Below are positions 32,430 through 40,233 of a DNA stretch of 64,000 nucleotides, piece after piece. Source of the DNA: Bacteroidales bacterium (GTDB lineage: Bacteria; Bacteroidota; Bacteroidia; Bacteroidales; Muribaculaceae); the NCBI GenBank assembly GCA_910575545.1, contig CAJTFH010000005.1, positions 1-64,000 of the forward strand, given 5' to 3'. The position numbers and the translations under genes are program-made. The notes beneath the pieces are model-generated. The model was not told the origin of the DNA. It was given only the letters and a program-made list of their open reading frames with translations, and made no database searches. The stretch's first letter is position 1, and each line of letters opens with the position of its first letter.

Positions 32430-33776
32430 TTATTTACACTCCCGGCAGCCTGACTGGCAGCCGTCGAAACGGCGCTCTATCATGTGGCGCAGACGGTCGC
32501 GCAGGGGTTCGAGTTCGATGGTGTTGATTACGTCGGCCATGAATGCCTGCATGAGCATACGGCGCGCCTGTTGGAGGGGTATGCCGCGGGTCTGCATGTA
32601 GAAGAGCGCTTTTGAGTCGAGCTGTCCGGTGGTGGCGCCATGGGAACATTTCACGTCGTCGTTATAGATGAGCAGCTGTGGCTTGGTGTGCATTCTGGCA
32701 TTTGACGAAGCGAGGATGTTGCGGTTGCTCTGGTATGCTTCGACGAAACGCGCTCCATGGCAGACCTCAATGCTCCCCTCGAAGGCGCCTGTGGCGTTGT
32801 CGTCGAGAACATATTTGAACACCTGGTTGCTATGTCCGCGTGATGCTTTATGGCGCAGGTCGGAACTGTTGTCGATATGTTGCGACCCCGAGCCGATGGC
32901 CATGCCGGAGAGATGGGAGAGTGTGTTGTCGCCGTTTATGTCGAGTGAATATTCGTTGCGGGTCGTGCCGTTGGTGAGGGTGGAACCGCATAGGTTGACC
33001 TGCGCTCCTTCGTGCTGGGCCACGTAGACCTGGCAGTAGCGGGAGGTGTCGGCGTTGCTTTCTTCGATGTCATACCATTCTACCTTCGAGCCGTTTAGGG
33101 CCACTATCTCTACAACCTCCGACGACAGGCATTGCTTAGACCCCTCCTGTGTATGGTCGCATTTCAAAACGGATACCTGTGCCCCTTCTTCTGCGACCAG
33201 AAGTATGCGGCGGAAGGCTGCAAGTGGGGAGGGCGCGCTCAGTATGCTGACAAGCTGCAGGGCTTTTTCCAGTCTGATGCCGCGGGCCACATGGATGAAC
33301 ACCCCTTCCTGGGCGAGCAGGGTGTTGAGGGCGGTGCCCGGGCTGTCGAGATTCGCTACGGAGCCATACCATTTGCCTACTATGCCGGGATGTTTCCCGG
33401 CTGCTTCGGAAAGTGAACACATAGTGACCCCTGCCGGAAGGTTTTTCAGGAGCGTGGAGGTGGGGGTGAATCGGTCGTTGACAACCACACCCATCAAAGT
33501 TGAGAGGTTGGGAACTCCGCAACGGAACGACGACGCGATGTCGGCGGGGATGTTGACCCCGGAGATGTTGACCCCGAAATCGGGGGCGAACATGTCGTTG
33601 ATTGATGTTTTTTCAAACCCTTCATCCCCTTTGGCGGGGAGTCTTCCTGCTGTTTCCAGAGCTTCGAGCGCTGCCGTGCGCAGCCGGTTCAGCGGCTCAG
33701 ATGAGCGTGCTTCAACAACCGGGCGGTTTGCATTGTATAGTTCGATATATTGGTATAGGGCGTTTTGCATTGCCAT
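32430..33776 (-). CDS. sufD: Fe-S cluster assembly protein SufD
   Basis: 448 residues, the SufD partner of the SufBC2D scaffold. The C-terminal SufBD core is clear: CHGARFVEAYQSNRNILASSNARMHTKPQLLIYNDDVKCSHGATTGQLDSKALFYMQTRGIP, with the conserved D-V-K-C-S-H-G. The N-terminal helical region is more divergent, as usual. It lies 30 bp downstream of sufC. A Cys-rich extreme C-terminus (CQSGCREC) follows an Arg-rich segment; its relevance is unknown. Confidence 0.94.
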   Translation of the reverse strand: MAMQNALYQYIELYNANRPVVEARSSEPLNRLRTAALEALETAGRLPAKGDEGFEKTSINDMFAPDFGVNISGVNIPADIASSFRCGVPNLSTLMGVVVNDRFTPTSTLLKNLPAGVTMCSLSEAAGKHPGIVGKWYGSVANLDSPGTALNTLLAQEGVFIHVARGIRLEKALQLVSILSAPSPLAAFRRILLVAEEGAQVSVLKCDHTQEGSKQCLSSEVVEIVALNGSKVEWYDIEESNADTSRYCQVYVAQHEGAQVNLCGSTLTNGTTRNEYSLDINGDNTLSHLSGMAIGSGSQHIDNSSDLRHKASRGHSNQVFKYVLDDNATGAFEGSIEVCHGARFVEAYQSNRNILASSNARMHTKPQLLIYNDDVKCSHGATTGQLDSKALFYMQTRGIPLQQARRMLMQAFMADVINTIELEPLRDRLRHMIERRFDGCQSGCRECK

Positions 33777-33806
33777 GAAGTTTGATGGTGGGGATTGCCG
33801 GCTTTC

Positions 33807-34562
33807 TTAGTCTTTGAGCCAGTCGTAGCCTTTCTCTTCCAGTTCCAGGGCAAGTTCGGGGCCTCCGGTGCGCACGATGCGCCCTTTGTAGAGCACATGC
33901 ACGAAGTCGGGCTTTATGTAGTCGAGCAGCCTCTGATAGTGGGTGATTACAATGGTGGCGTTTTGCGAGGTTTTAAGCTGGTTCACACCACCTGCCACTA
34001 CGCGCAGGGCGTCGATGTCGAGTCCTGAATCGGTTTCATCGAGAATCGACAGGCGCGGTTCGAGCACCGCCATCTGGAAAATCTCGTTACGTTTCTTCTC
34101 TCCTCCCGAAAAGCCTTCGTTGACTGAGCGCGAAGCGAGTTTATTGTCGAGTTCGACAATTGCGCGTTTCTGGCGCATCAGTTTGAGGAAGTCGCCAGCG
34201 CTGAGTTGAGGCTGGTTGAAATATTCCCGCTTTGCGTTGACGGCTGCGCGCATGAAGTTGACCATCGACACTCCGGGGATTTCCACCGGATACTGGAACG
34301 ACAGGAACAGGCCTTCGTGGCTGCGGTCTTCAGGAGAGAGGGCCAGCAGGTCGATGCCATGGAATTCGGCGCTTCCGCCGGTTACGGTGAATGCCGGATT
34401 TCCGGCCAGCACGCTCGAAAGGGTTGATTTCCCCGATCCGTTGGGTCCCATTATGGCGTGGACTTCGCCCGGACGCACTGTCAGGTTTATCCCTTTTAGA
34501 ATCTCTTTGTCTTCTACTTTGGCGCGAAGGTCGGTGACCTTCAGCAATATTTCGTCGCTCAT
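33807..34562 (-). CDS. sufC: Fe-S cluster assembly ATPase SufC
   Basis: 251 residues. ABC-type ATPase driving conformational change in SufBCD. Walker A GPNGSGKSTLSSVL, signature FSGGEKKRNEIFQM and Walker B LSILDETDSGLDIDAL are intact, and the SufC-specific GLFLSFQYPVEIPGVS loop is present. It sits between sufB (38-bp gap) and sufD (30-bp gap) on the same strand. Confidence 0.97.
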   Translation of the reverse strand: MSDEILLKVTDLRAKVEDKEILKGINLTVRPGEVHAIMGPNGSGKSTLSSVLAGNPAFTVTGGSAEFHGIDLLALSPEDRSHEGLFLSFQYPVEIPGVSMVNFMRAAVNAKREYFNQPQLSAGDFLKLMRQKRAIVELDNKLASRSVNEGFSGGEKKRNEIFQMAVLEPRLSILDETDSGLDIDALRVVAGGVNQLKTSQNATIVITHYQRLLDYIKPDFVHVLYKGRIVRTGGPELALELEEKGYDWLKD

Positions 34563-34600
34563 GTTGCGTTGTTTTTTGTCGGTTTGTCTTGCTTTTGGGG

Positions 34601-36082
34601 TTATCCTACGGAGCCTTCAAGGGTCAGCTGGAGGAGGCGCTGGGCTTCTACGGCGAATTCCATTGGCAGTTTGTTCATCACCTCTTTTGCATATCCGTTG
34701 ACAATCAACCCGATGGCTTCTTCTGTGGGTATGCCCCGCTGGTTGCAGTAGAAAATCTGGTCTTCTGAAATTTTAGAAGTGGTGGCTTCGTGTTCAACTA
34801 CTGCCGTGGGGTTCATCACGTCGATGTAGGGGAACGTGTGGGCGCCGCAGTTGCTTCCCAGCAGCAGGGAGTCGCACTGGGTGTGGTTGCGCGCTCCTTC
34901 TGCGGCAGGGGTGACTTTGACCAGCCCCCGGTAGGAGTTTTCGCTGTATCCGGCCGAGATTCCTTTCGACACTATGGTGCTGCGGGTGTCGGGTCCGAGA
35001 TGTATCATTTTAGTGCCGGTGTCGGCTTGTTGGCGGTTGCGGGTGACGGCTACGGAATAGAATTCACCTGATGAACCGCGCCCTTGTAGCACGCACGATG
35101 GGTATTTCCATGTGATGGCCGATCCGGTCTCGACCTGGGTCCACGACAGCTTTGAATAGTCGCCCCGGCAGAGTCCGCGTTTTGTTACGAGGTTGTAGAT
35201 TCCTCCACGCCCGTCTTTATCACCGGCATACCAGTTCTGCACGGTTGAATATTTCACTTCCGCGCGGTCTTCAACCACAATTTCCACAATGGCGGCATGG
35301 AGCTGGTTTTCGTCGCGCATCGGCGCGGTGCATCCTTCGAGATAGCTGACATATGAGTCGTCGTCGGCCACGATGAGTGTGCGCTCGAACTGGCCTGTGC
35401 CGGCGGCGTTTATGCGGAAATAGGTCGACAGTTCCATCGGGCAACGCACCCCCTTGGGTATGTAGACAAACGAGCCGTCGGAGAAAACAGCCGAGTTCAA
35501 GGCTGCGTAGAAGTTGTCTTTGTATGATACCACACTGCCGAGATATTTTTTCACCAGGTCGGGGAAATCTTTCACGGCCTCGGAAATCGAACAAAAGATG
35601 ATTCCTTTTTCGGCAAGGGCTTCGCGGTGGGTCGTTTTCACCGACACGGAGTCCATGACGGCATCGACGGCCATGCCGGTGAGCTGTTTCTGCTCCTGGA
35701 GTGGTATGCCGAGCTTGTCGAAGGTTTTCAAAAGTTCAGGGTCGACTTCGTCGAGGCTCTTTGGCCCCTCTTTGGCAACGGGCGCAGCATAGTAGCTTAT
35801 TGCCTGGAAATCGATTTCGGGCATGTTGAGATGCCCCCATTCCGGCGGTGTCATGGTGAGCCAGTGGCGGTATGCTTTCAGCCGGAAATCGAGCAGCCAT
35901 TGCGGCTCCCCTTTCTTTTCCGAAATCAGGCGAACCACATCTTCGCTTAGCCCCACGGGGATTATATCGGTGTCAATGTCGGTGACGAACCCGTATTTAT
36001 AGTCGCTTTCGGTCACATCGCGCAGCAGGCTGTCGTTGTCTGACGCTTGATTCTGGCCGGGCTTTTTAGTGTTGTTATCCAT
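34601..36082 (-). CDS. sufB: Fe-S cluster assembly protein SufB
   Basis: 493 residues, normal SufB length; scaffold subunit on which the nascent cluster forms. Conserved parts: [53 protein letters not shown] and the C-terminal [15 protein letters not shown]...[26 protein letters not shown], including the cysteine in LEGCTAP needed for sulfur transfer. First of the suf genes, 90 bp after cvpA. Confidence 0.97.
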   Translation of the reverse strand: MDNNTKKPGQNQASDNDSLLRDVTESDYKYGFVTDIDTDIIPVGLSEDVVRLISEKKGEPQWLLDFRLKAYRHWLTMTPPEWGHLNMPEIDFQAISYYAAPVAKEGPKSLDEVDPELLKTFDKLGIPLQEQKQLTGMAVDAVMDSVSVKTTHREALAEKGIIFCSISEAVKDFPDLVKKYLGSVVSYKDNFYAALNSAVFSDGSFVYIPKGVRCPMELSTYFRINAAGTGQFERTLIVADDDSYVSYLEGCTAPMRDENQLHAAIVEIVVEDRAEVKYSTVQNWYAGDKDGRGGIYNLVTKRGLCRGDYSKLSWTQVETGSAITWKYPSCVLQGRGSSGEFYSVAVTRNRQQADTGTKMIHLGPDTRSTIVSKGISAGYSENSYRGLVKVTPAAEGARNHTQCDSLLLGSNCGAHTFPYIDVMNPTAVVEHEATTSKISEDQIFYCNQRGIPTEEAIGLIVNGYAKEVMNKLPMEFAVEAQRLLQLTLEGSVG

Positions 36083-36172
36083 GTCGCTTTGCGAATGAAT
36101 TGTTTTTGCGGATGATAATTTAATGATATTGTCTGAATAATGGAAACGCCTTGGGTGCTATTATGGTTTGGT

Positions 36173-36661
36173 CTATCCGAGGGCATATCCGAGAAGTTTC
36201 GGGGCGAATGCCACGATTGCTTCTATGGCATGGCCGTTTCCGAGTGTGGAGAGGGAGTGGAGACTGGTCTGCGGTTTTATTATCAACCACAGGTTGAGCA
36301 ACAGGCTCATTACGAGCATCCACTCAAACATGCAGAACAGGGCTCCGGCTATTCGGTCGAGCCCCCCGAGGTTGAGGGCATGGGTCACATTCTTGAAAAA
36401 GTGAGCCACGGCTTTCACCCCGAGGAATCCGGCGATGAACATTATTATGTTGGCTATGACCGAGTCGACATATGTCGGGGCTTCGCCTGTGGTGTGGGTG
36501 CCTGCAATCAGTCCGGCGAGCCATGGGGCGGCCAGTCTGCACAGAATCACTCCGAAGAGCAACCCTCCGAGCGCCCCGGCCTGCAGTATTATTCCTCTTC
36601 GGAATCCATATATAACGGAAGCCACAAAGACAATGAGTATTATGATGTCGAGTGTAGTCAT
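36173..36661 (-). CDS. CvpA family membrane protein
   Basis: 162 residues with four hydrophobic helices, beginning MTTLDIIILIVFVASVIYGFRRGII, the typical CvpA opening with G-x-x-R-G. CvpA-like proteins are needed for colicin V production or envelope stress tolerance in enterobacteria; in Bacteroidetes the role is unclear. It precedes sufB by about 90 bp on the same strand and a -7 box at 36769-36776 may drive the whole run. Confidence 0.82.
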   Translation of the reverse strand: MTTLDIIILIVFVASVIYGFRRGIILQAGALGGLLFGVILCRLAAPWLAGLIAGTHTTGEAPTYVDSVIANIIMFIAGFLGVKAVAHFFKNVTHALNLGGLDRIAGALFCMFEWMLVMSLLLNLWLIIKPQTSLHSLSTLGNGHAIEAIVAFAPKLLGYALG

Positions 36662-36768
36662 CGGCAGATGGTCAGCATTTGTTTCCGGTTAGTTGCATCT
36701 CGAGACACAGAAACCATATAGTTTTATGGAAGATGATTCTATCACCTTTTGCAGGTTTTTACCATCTG

Positions 36769-36776
36769 CAAAATTA
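36769..36776 (-). promoter_or_regulatory. -7 promoter box (TAATTTTG) for cvpA-sufBCDS
   Basis: Perfect TAnnTTTG on the minus strand, 108 bp before the cvpA ATG. Confidence 0.42.
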
Positions 36777-36963
36777 CGCATTTTTTTTCACATCAGGTCA
36801 TTCTTCTGAGTTGAGATAAGAGGTTATTGCTGTGAGTAACGGCTGGCTGGAACGCAGCATGGTATGTTGCCCGATGCCATGGGTTCCAAGGAATTCGCTG
36901 GCTGATACCGGGCGGTTGTCTGGGGCTATCAGGCAAATTTAGAGAAAATTTCGGGAAAATGAT

Positions 36964-36971
36964 TAAATTTG
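36964..36971 (+). promoter_or_regulatory. -7 promoter box (TAAATTTG) for the polyferredoxin gene
   Basis: Perfect TAnnTTTG on the plus strand, 59 bp before ATG 37030; no -33 partner seen. Confidence 0.42.
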
Positions 36972-37029
36972 CAGTAGGGTTGGGTTGTGATTTGTTTTTG
37001 CCAAGATTTAGGCTCCGGGATGAATTTGT

Positions 37030-38553
37030 ATGAATGGAAGCAGACGACATAAAAAGCGCGGCGGCTGGCGGACGGTGAAGTTCGCCCGCGTGGCGGTCAG
37101 TGTGGTTTCACTGGCTGCTTTGACAACGCTTTTCACTTTCGGTAGTGCAAGCGTGGCCGAGTCTTTGGGGTGGATGGCTCATGCGCAGATTGTGCCTTTG
37201 GCTCTTGCAGGCGCGGGAGGGGCATTGGCGTTCTGGTTCGGGGCGACGTTGTTGTTCGGGCGGTTGTATTGCTCGTGGTTCTGCCCCATGGGGGTGGTGC
37301 AGGATTGTTTCGGACGTCTGCGCCGGCTCACACGCGCCGGGCTACGCAGGCATCCGTATCATTGGCATCCTGGCAACAACCGGTTCCGTTATGCGTTTGT
37401 GGCGCTTGTGGTGGCGTCGGCTGTTGCCGGTCTGCCGCTGTTGTTGACTTTGTTCGACCCATATAGCGCTTTCGGGCGCATTGCGTCGGAGTTGGTGCTG
37501 CCTGTTAAAGAATTTCTGGCGGGCGAGCCTGTGGTTGTCGGTTCATGGCTGGCATTTGCAATAGCTGCGGCAACGGTGGCTGCAGTCGGATTTGTGTCGG
37601 CACGTCGCGGGCGGCTTGTGTGCAACACCGTGTGTCCGGTCGGGTCAACGCTGAGTGTGTTGAGCCGTTATTCGCTGTTTCATTTTGAGATTGACACCGA
37701 TCTGTGTGTTAACTGCCGCCGGTGTGAGCATAATTGCAAAAGCGAATGCATCAATATGGCAGACCATGTTGTTGACAGCTCGCGGTGTGTGGCCTGTTTC
37801 AATTGTGTTGATGTCTGCGAAAACAATGCGGTTAAATATACTTTCCGTCATAAGAAATTGTCTTTGCCGTTGATGCAGCCGGTCAACCGTGCTCCGGCAG
37901 CTTCTGTGGTCAAGGCCGGTGATGCGTCTGATGTTTGCGATGTTGCAGGGCCGGTGAGGATAGACCGGCGCAAATTTTTGGCTGCCGGGCTGCTTGTGGC
38001 TGCCACCCCGGTGCTGGGTGCGGTGGAAAGAGGCCGCCGGAGTGTTGATGCAGTGGCTAACGGCAGTAGCTTGATGCCACAGCTACGGGCGGCAGCTCCT
38101 CCCGGACGTCGCTCTATGGCGGAATTCCTGGAGCGTTGCACAGGTTGCGGGCTTTGTGTGGCACGTTGCCCGTCGAAAGTTCTGAGGCCGTCGGTCAATG
38201 AACTGGGTTGGCTCAATATGCTTCACCCCGTGCTGGATTATGACCGGTCATATTGCCTGTATGACTGCACGCAATGCACAGATGCATGTCCGTCGGGAGC
38301 ATTGATGCCTCTGACTGTCGAAGAGAAACATATCTTCATTATAGGCCGTGCGATGGTTGCGGAGCCGGCTTGCATCGGTTGCGGGCAATGTGAACGCGCA
38401 TGCCCCCGGGATGCTGTCGAGATGGTGCCCAGGGCCGGTGGCCGTGGTAGGAAGGCCAGGGTGAAAACCGAGTTGTGTATAGGATGCGGGGCTTGCCATC
38501 ATGTCTGCCCTGCACGGCCTGATAAGGCTATATGGGTTGAGGGGATAGTGTAG
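37030..38553 (+). CDS. NapH-NapG-like fused membrane polyferredoxin
   Basis: 507 residues. The N-terminal half is NapH-like: about four membrane helices with the paired motifs CSWFCPMG and CNTVCPVG, then two C-x2-C-x2-C-x3-C ferredoxin sites (CVNCRRCEHNC, CVACFNCVDVC). At residue 312 a DRRKFLAAGLLVAATPVLGA segment looks like the Tat-type signal of NapG. It is followed by four more cluster sites (CTGCGLCVARC, CLYDCTQCTDAC, CIGCGQCERAC, CIGCGACHHVC). In nitrate-reductase systems NapH and NapG are separate and pass quinol electrons to a periplasmic reductase. No terminal reductase gene is in the window, so the acceptor is unknown. Followed by a short 7-bp repeat array. Confidence 0.8.
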   Translation: MNGSRRHKKRGGWRTVKFARVAVSVVSLAALTTLFTFGSASVAESLGWMAHAQIVPLALAGAGGALAFWFGATLLFGRLYCSWFCPMGVVQDCFGRLRRLTRAGLRRHPYHWHPGNNRFRYAFVALVVASAVAGLPLLLTLFDPYSAFGRIASELVLPVKEFLAGEPVVVGSWLAFAIAAATVAAVGFVSARRGRLVCNTVCPVGSTLSVLSRYSLFHFEIDTDLCVNCRRCEHNCKSECINMADHVVDSSRCVACFNCVDVCENNAVKYTFRHKKLSLPLMQPVNRAPAASVVKAGDASDVCDVAGPVRIDRRKFLAAGLLVAATPVLGAVERGRRSVDAVANGSSLMPQLRAAAPPGRRSMAEFLERCTGCGLCVARCPSKVLRPSVNELGWLNMLHPVLDYDRSYCLYDCTQCTDACPSGALMPLTVEEKHIFIIGRAMVAEPACIGCGQCERACPRDAVEMVPRAGGRGRKARVKTELCIGCGACHHVCPARPDKAIWVEGIV

Positions 38554-38560
38554 ATGTTGG

Positions 38561-38595
38561 AAGTGAGAAGTCATAAGCCGTCAGCCGGAAGTCGG
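38561..38595 (+). repeat. Array of five 7-bp repeats
   Basis: Consecutive heptads aagtgag, aagtcat, aagccgt, cagccgg, aagtcgg start 7 bp after the polyferredoxin stop and end 56 bp before thyA. Same unit type as the arrays at 5891-6000 and 32283-32427, but without a facing partner. Confidence 0.65.
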
Positions 38596-38651
38596 GCGGC
38601 GTGACATTGTGAGGGAAGATTGGATTAGAATAATTTAAATAATATACATAG

Positions 38652-39446
38652 ATGCAACAATATTTGTCGCTGCTGAAGCATATAATGGATAACGGGGTTC
38701 AGAAAGGAGACCGTACCGGTACCGGCACAAGGAGTGTGTTCGGTTATCAGATGCGATTCAATCTCGAGGATGGTTTCCCGCTGCTGACCACCAAGAAGCT
38801 TCATCTTAAGTCGATTATCCATGAGCTGCTGTGGTTTCTCAAAGGTGACACGAATGTGAAATACCTCCAGGAAAACGGGGTTCGCATCTGGAATGAGTGG
38901 GCCGACGAAAATGGCGACCTGGGTCATATATATGGCTATCAGTGGCGGTCGTGGCCGGCCTATGACGGTTCGTTTGTGGATCAGATCAGCGAGGCTGTGG
39001 AAACGATCAAGCATAATCCGGACTCGCGCCGCATAATAGTGAGCGCATGGAATGTGGGCGATCTGAAGAATATGAACTTGCCTCCGTGTCATGCGTTTTT
39101 CCAGTTTTATGTTGCCGAGGGGAGGCTGTCGTTGCAGTTGTATCAGCGGAGTGCCGACACATTCCTGGGGGTTCCGTTCAACATTGCGTCATATGCATTG
39201 CTGACGATGATGATGGCGCAGGTGTGCGGTCTCAGAGCGGGGGATTTTATCCACACCCTTGGCGACACGCATATCTACAATAACCATTTTGATCAGGTCA
39301 GGGAGCAGCTGTCGCGGCAACCGCGTGCGCTTCCGCGCATGGTGCTGAACCCTGATGTGAAAAGCATCTTCGATTTCAGGTTTGAGGATTTCTCTCTCGA
39401 AGGCTATGACCCGCACCCCCACATAAAGGCGCAGGTGTCGGTGTAG
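38652..39446 (+). CDS. thyA: Thymidylate synthase
   Basis: 264 residues. Converts dUMP to dTMP with methylene-THF. The catalytic cysteine is in [12 protein letters not shown]; other signatures are [49 protein letters not shown] and [21 protein letters not shown]. Length matches the standard ThyA. It lies 23 bp upstream of folA, which regenerates the folate it oxidises. Confidence 0.98.
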   Translation: MQQYLSLLKHIMDNGVQKGDRTGTGTRSVFGYQMRFNLEDGFPLLTTKKLHLKSIIHELLWFLKGDTNVKYLQENGVRIWNEWADENGDLGHIYGYQWRSWPAYDGSFVDQISEAVETIKHNPDSRRIIVSAWNVGDLKNMNLPPCHAFFQFYVAEGRLSLQLYQRSADTFLGVPFNIASYALLTMMMAQVCGLRAGDFIHTLGDTHIYNNHFDQVREQLSRQPRALPRMVLNPDVKSIFDFRFEDFSLEGYDPHPHIKAQVSV

Positions 39447-39469
39447 GATAATTAAATTTTGACAAAAAG

Positions 39470-39970
39470 ATGGTTACAATAATAGCAGCTATAACATCCG
39501 ACAAAGGGGCGATTGGGCGCAAGGGTGATTTGATTTATCATGTTTCGGCTGATTTGAAACATTTCAAGGCTCTTACAACAGGCCATACGGTGGTGATGGG
39601 GCGCCGCACTTTTGATTCCTTGCCTAAAGGGGCGCTTCCGAACCGGCGCAATATCGTTGTTACCCGTAATGCGGAGCTGAAGCCTATAGGGGCGGAGACT
39701 GCCGGGTCGCTTGAAGAGGCTTTGGCCATGTGTGAGGGGCAGGAGGTGTTTGTTATCGGAGGTGGCGAAATTTATCGCCAGGCGTTGGGATTGGCCGACC
39801 GGTTGAATCTGACGATGGTTGACGAGCCTACACCGGTTGATGCAGACACGTTTTTCCCTGCCATTGATCCGGAGGAGTGGCAGATTGCCGATATGGGCGA
39901 CCCGATGGTTGACGAGCGGACGGGGCTGCGTTTCCGGTTCGCGGTGTTGGAGAGGGGAAATAAGAAGTGA
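39470..39970 (+). CDS. folA: Dihydrofolate reductase
   Basis: 166 residues. NADPH-dependent reduction of dihydrofolate. IIAAITSDKGAIGRKGDLIYH contains the active-site region; KHFKALTTGHTVVMGRRTFDSLPKGALPNRRNIVVTRN and VFVIGGGEIYRQAL are the NADPH-binding motifs. At the usual DHFR acid the protein reads GDLIYHVSADLKHFK, in which Asp17 of G-D-L-I-Y is the likely substrate-binding acid. Co-transcribed with thyA. The stop codon overlaps the beginning of a 7-bp repeat array. Confidence 0.96.
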   Translation: MVTIIAAITSDKGAIGRKGDLIYHVSADLKHFKALTTGHTVVMGRRTFDSLPKGALPNRRNIVVTRNAELKPIGAETAGSLEEALAMCEGQEVFVIGGGEIYRQALGLADRLNLTMVDEPTPVDADTFFPAIDPEEWQIADMGDPMVDERTGLRFRFAVLERGNKK

Positions 39971-39999
39971 GAAGTCGTAAGGTGGTAGTAAGAAGTTGG
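39965..39999 (+). repeat. Array of five 7-bp repeats at the folA stop
   Basis: Heptads aagtgag, aagtcgt, aaggtgg, tagtaag, aagttgg; the first unit contains the folA TGA stop. Same family of units as the other arrays. Confidence 0.6.
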
Positions 40000-40027
40000 G
40001 GACAGTGAAAGCGTAGTTGATAAAGGA

Positions 40028-40059
40028 TTTGGTGGTGCGGAATTTTTCGCTTAACTTTG
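40028..40059 (+). promoter_or_regulatory. Bacteroidetes promoter for tRNA-Arg
   Basis: TTTG at 40028-40031 and TAACTTTG at 40052-40059 with a 20-bp spacer, both perfect; the tRNA begins 15 bp downstream. Confidence 0.75.
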
Positions 40060-40074
40060 CATTACTGAAATAAT

Positions 40075-40146
40075 GGCCCGGTAGTTCAACGGATAGAATA
40101 GAAGTTTCCTAAACTTTAGATAGCAGTTCGATTCTGCTCCGGGCTA
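40075..40146 (+). tRNA. tRNA-Arg (anticodon CCU)
   Basis: The 72-nt sequence folds as a cloverleaf: acceptor GGCCCGG/CCGGGCT (G1-U72 wobble), D stem GTTC/GAAT, anticodon stem GAAGT/ACTTT with loop TTCCTAA (anticodon CCU, reads AGG), T stem AGCAG/CTGCT with loop TTCGATT, discriminator A. CCA is not encoded. It has its own promoter and terminator, so it is a single-gene transcript. Confidence 0.93.
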
Positions 40147-40156
40147 CGAAGATGGG

Positions 40157-40203
40157 TAAACGGTTTTGACAGGAACGAAAAGACTTCAAAACCGTTTATT
40201 ATT
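40157..40203 (+). terminator. Terminator of tRNA-Arg
   Basis: A perfect 13-bp stem taaacggttttga/tcaaaaccgttta with a 16-nt loop, followed by TTATT. Confidence 0.75.
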
Positions 40204-40233
40204 TATGGGGAGGGTTTTATTTTGTGTTGACAG

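Larger units (their letters stand above)
36662..37029. other. Divergent control region between cvpA-suf and the polyferredoxin gene
   Basis: This 368-bp gap has no supported gene. It contains TAATTTTG on the minus strand at 36769-36776 and TAAATTTG on the minus strand at 36933-36940, plus TAAATTTG on the plus strand at 36964-36971. None has a clear -33 partner. No Fe-S-responsive operator (for example an IscR-type site) was recognised. Confidence 0.4.
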
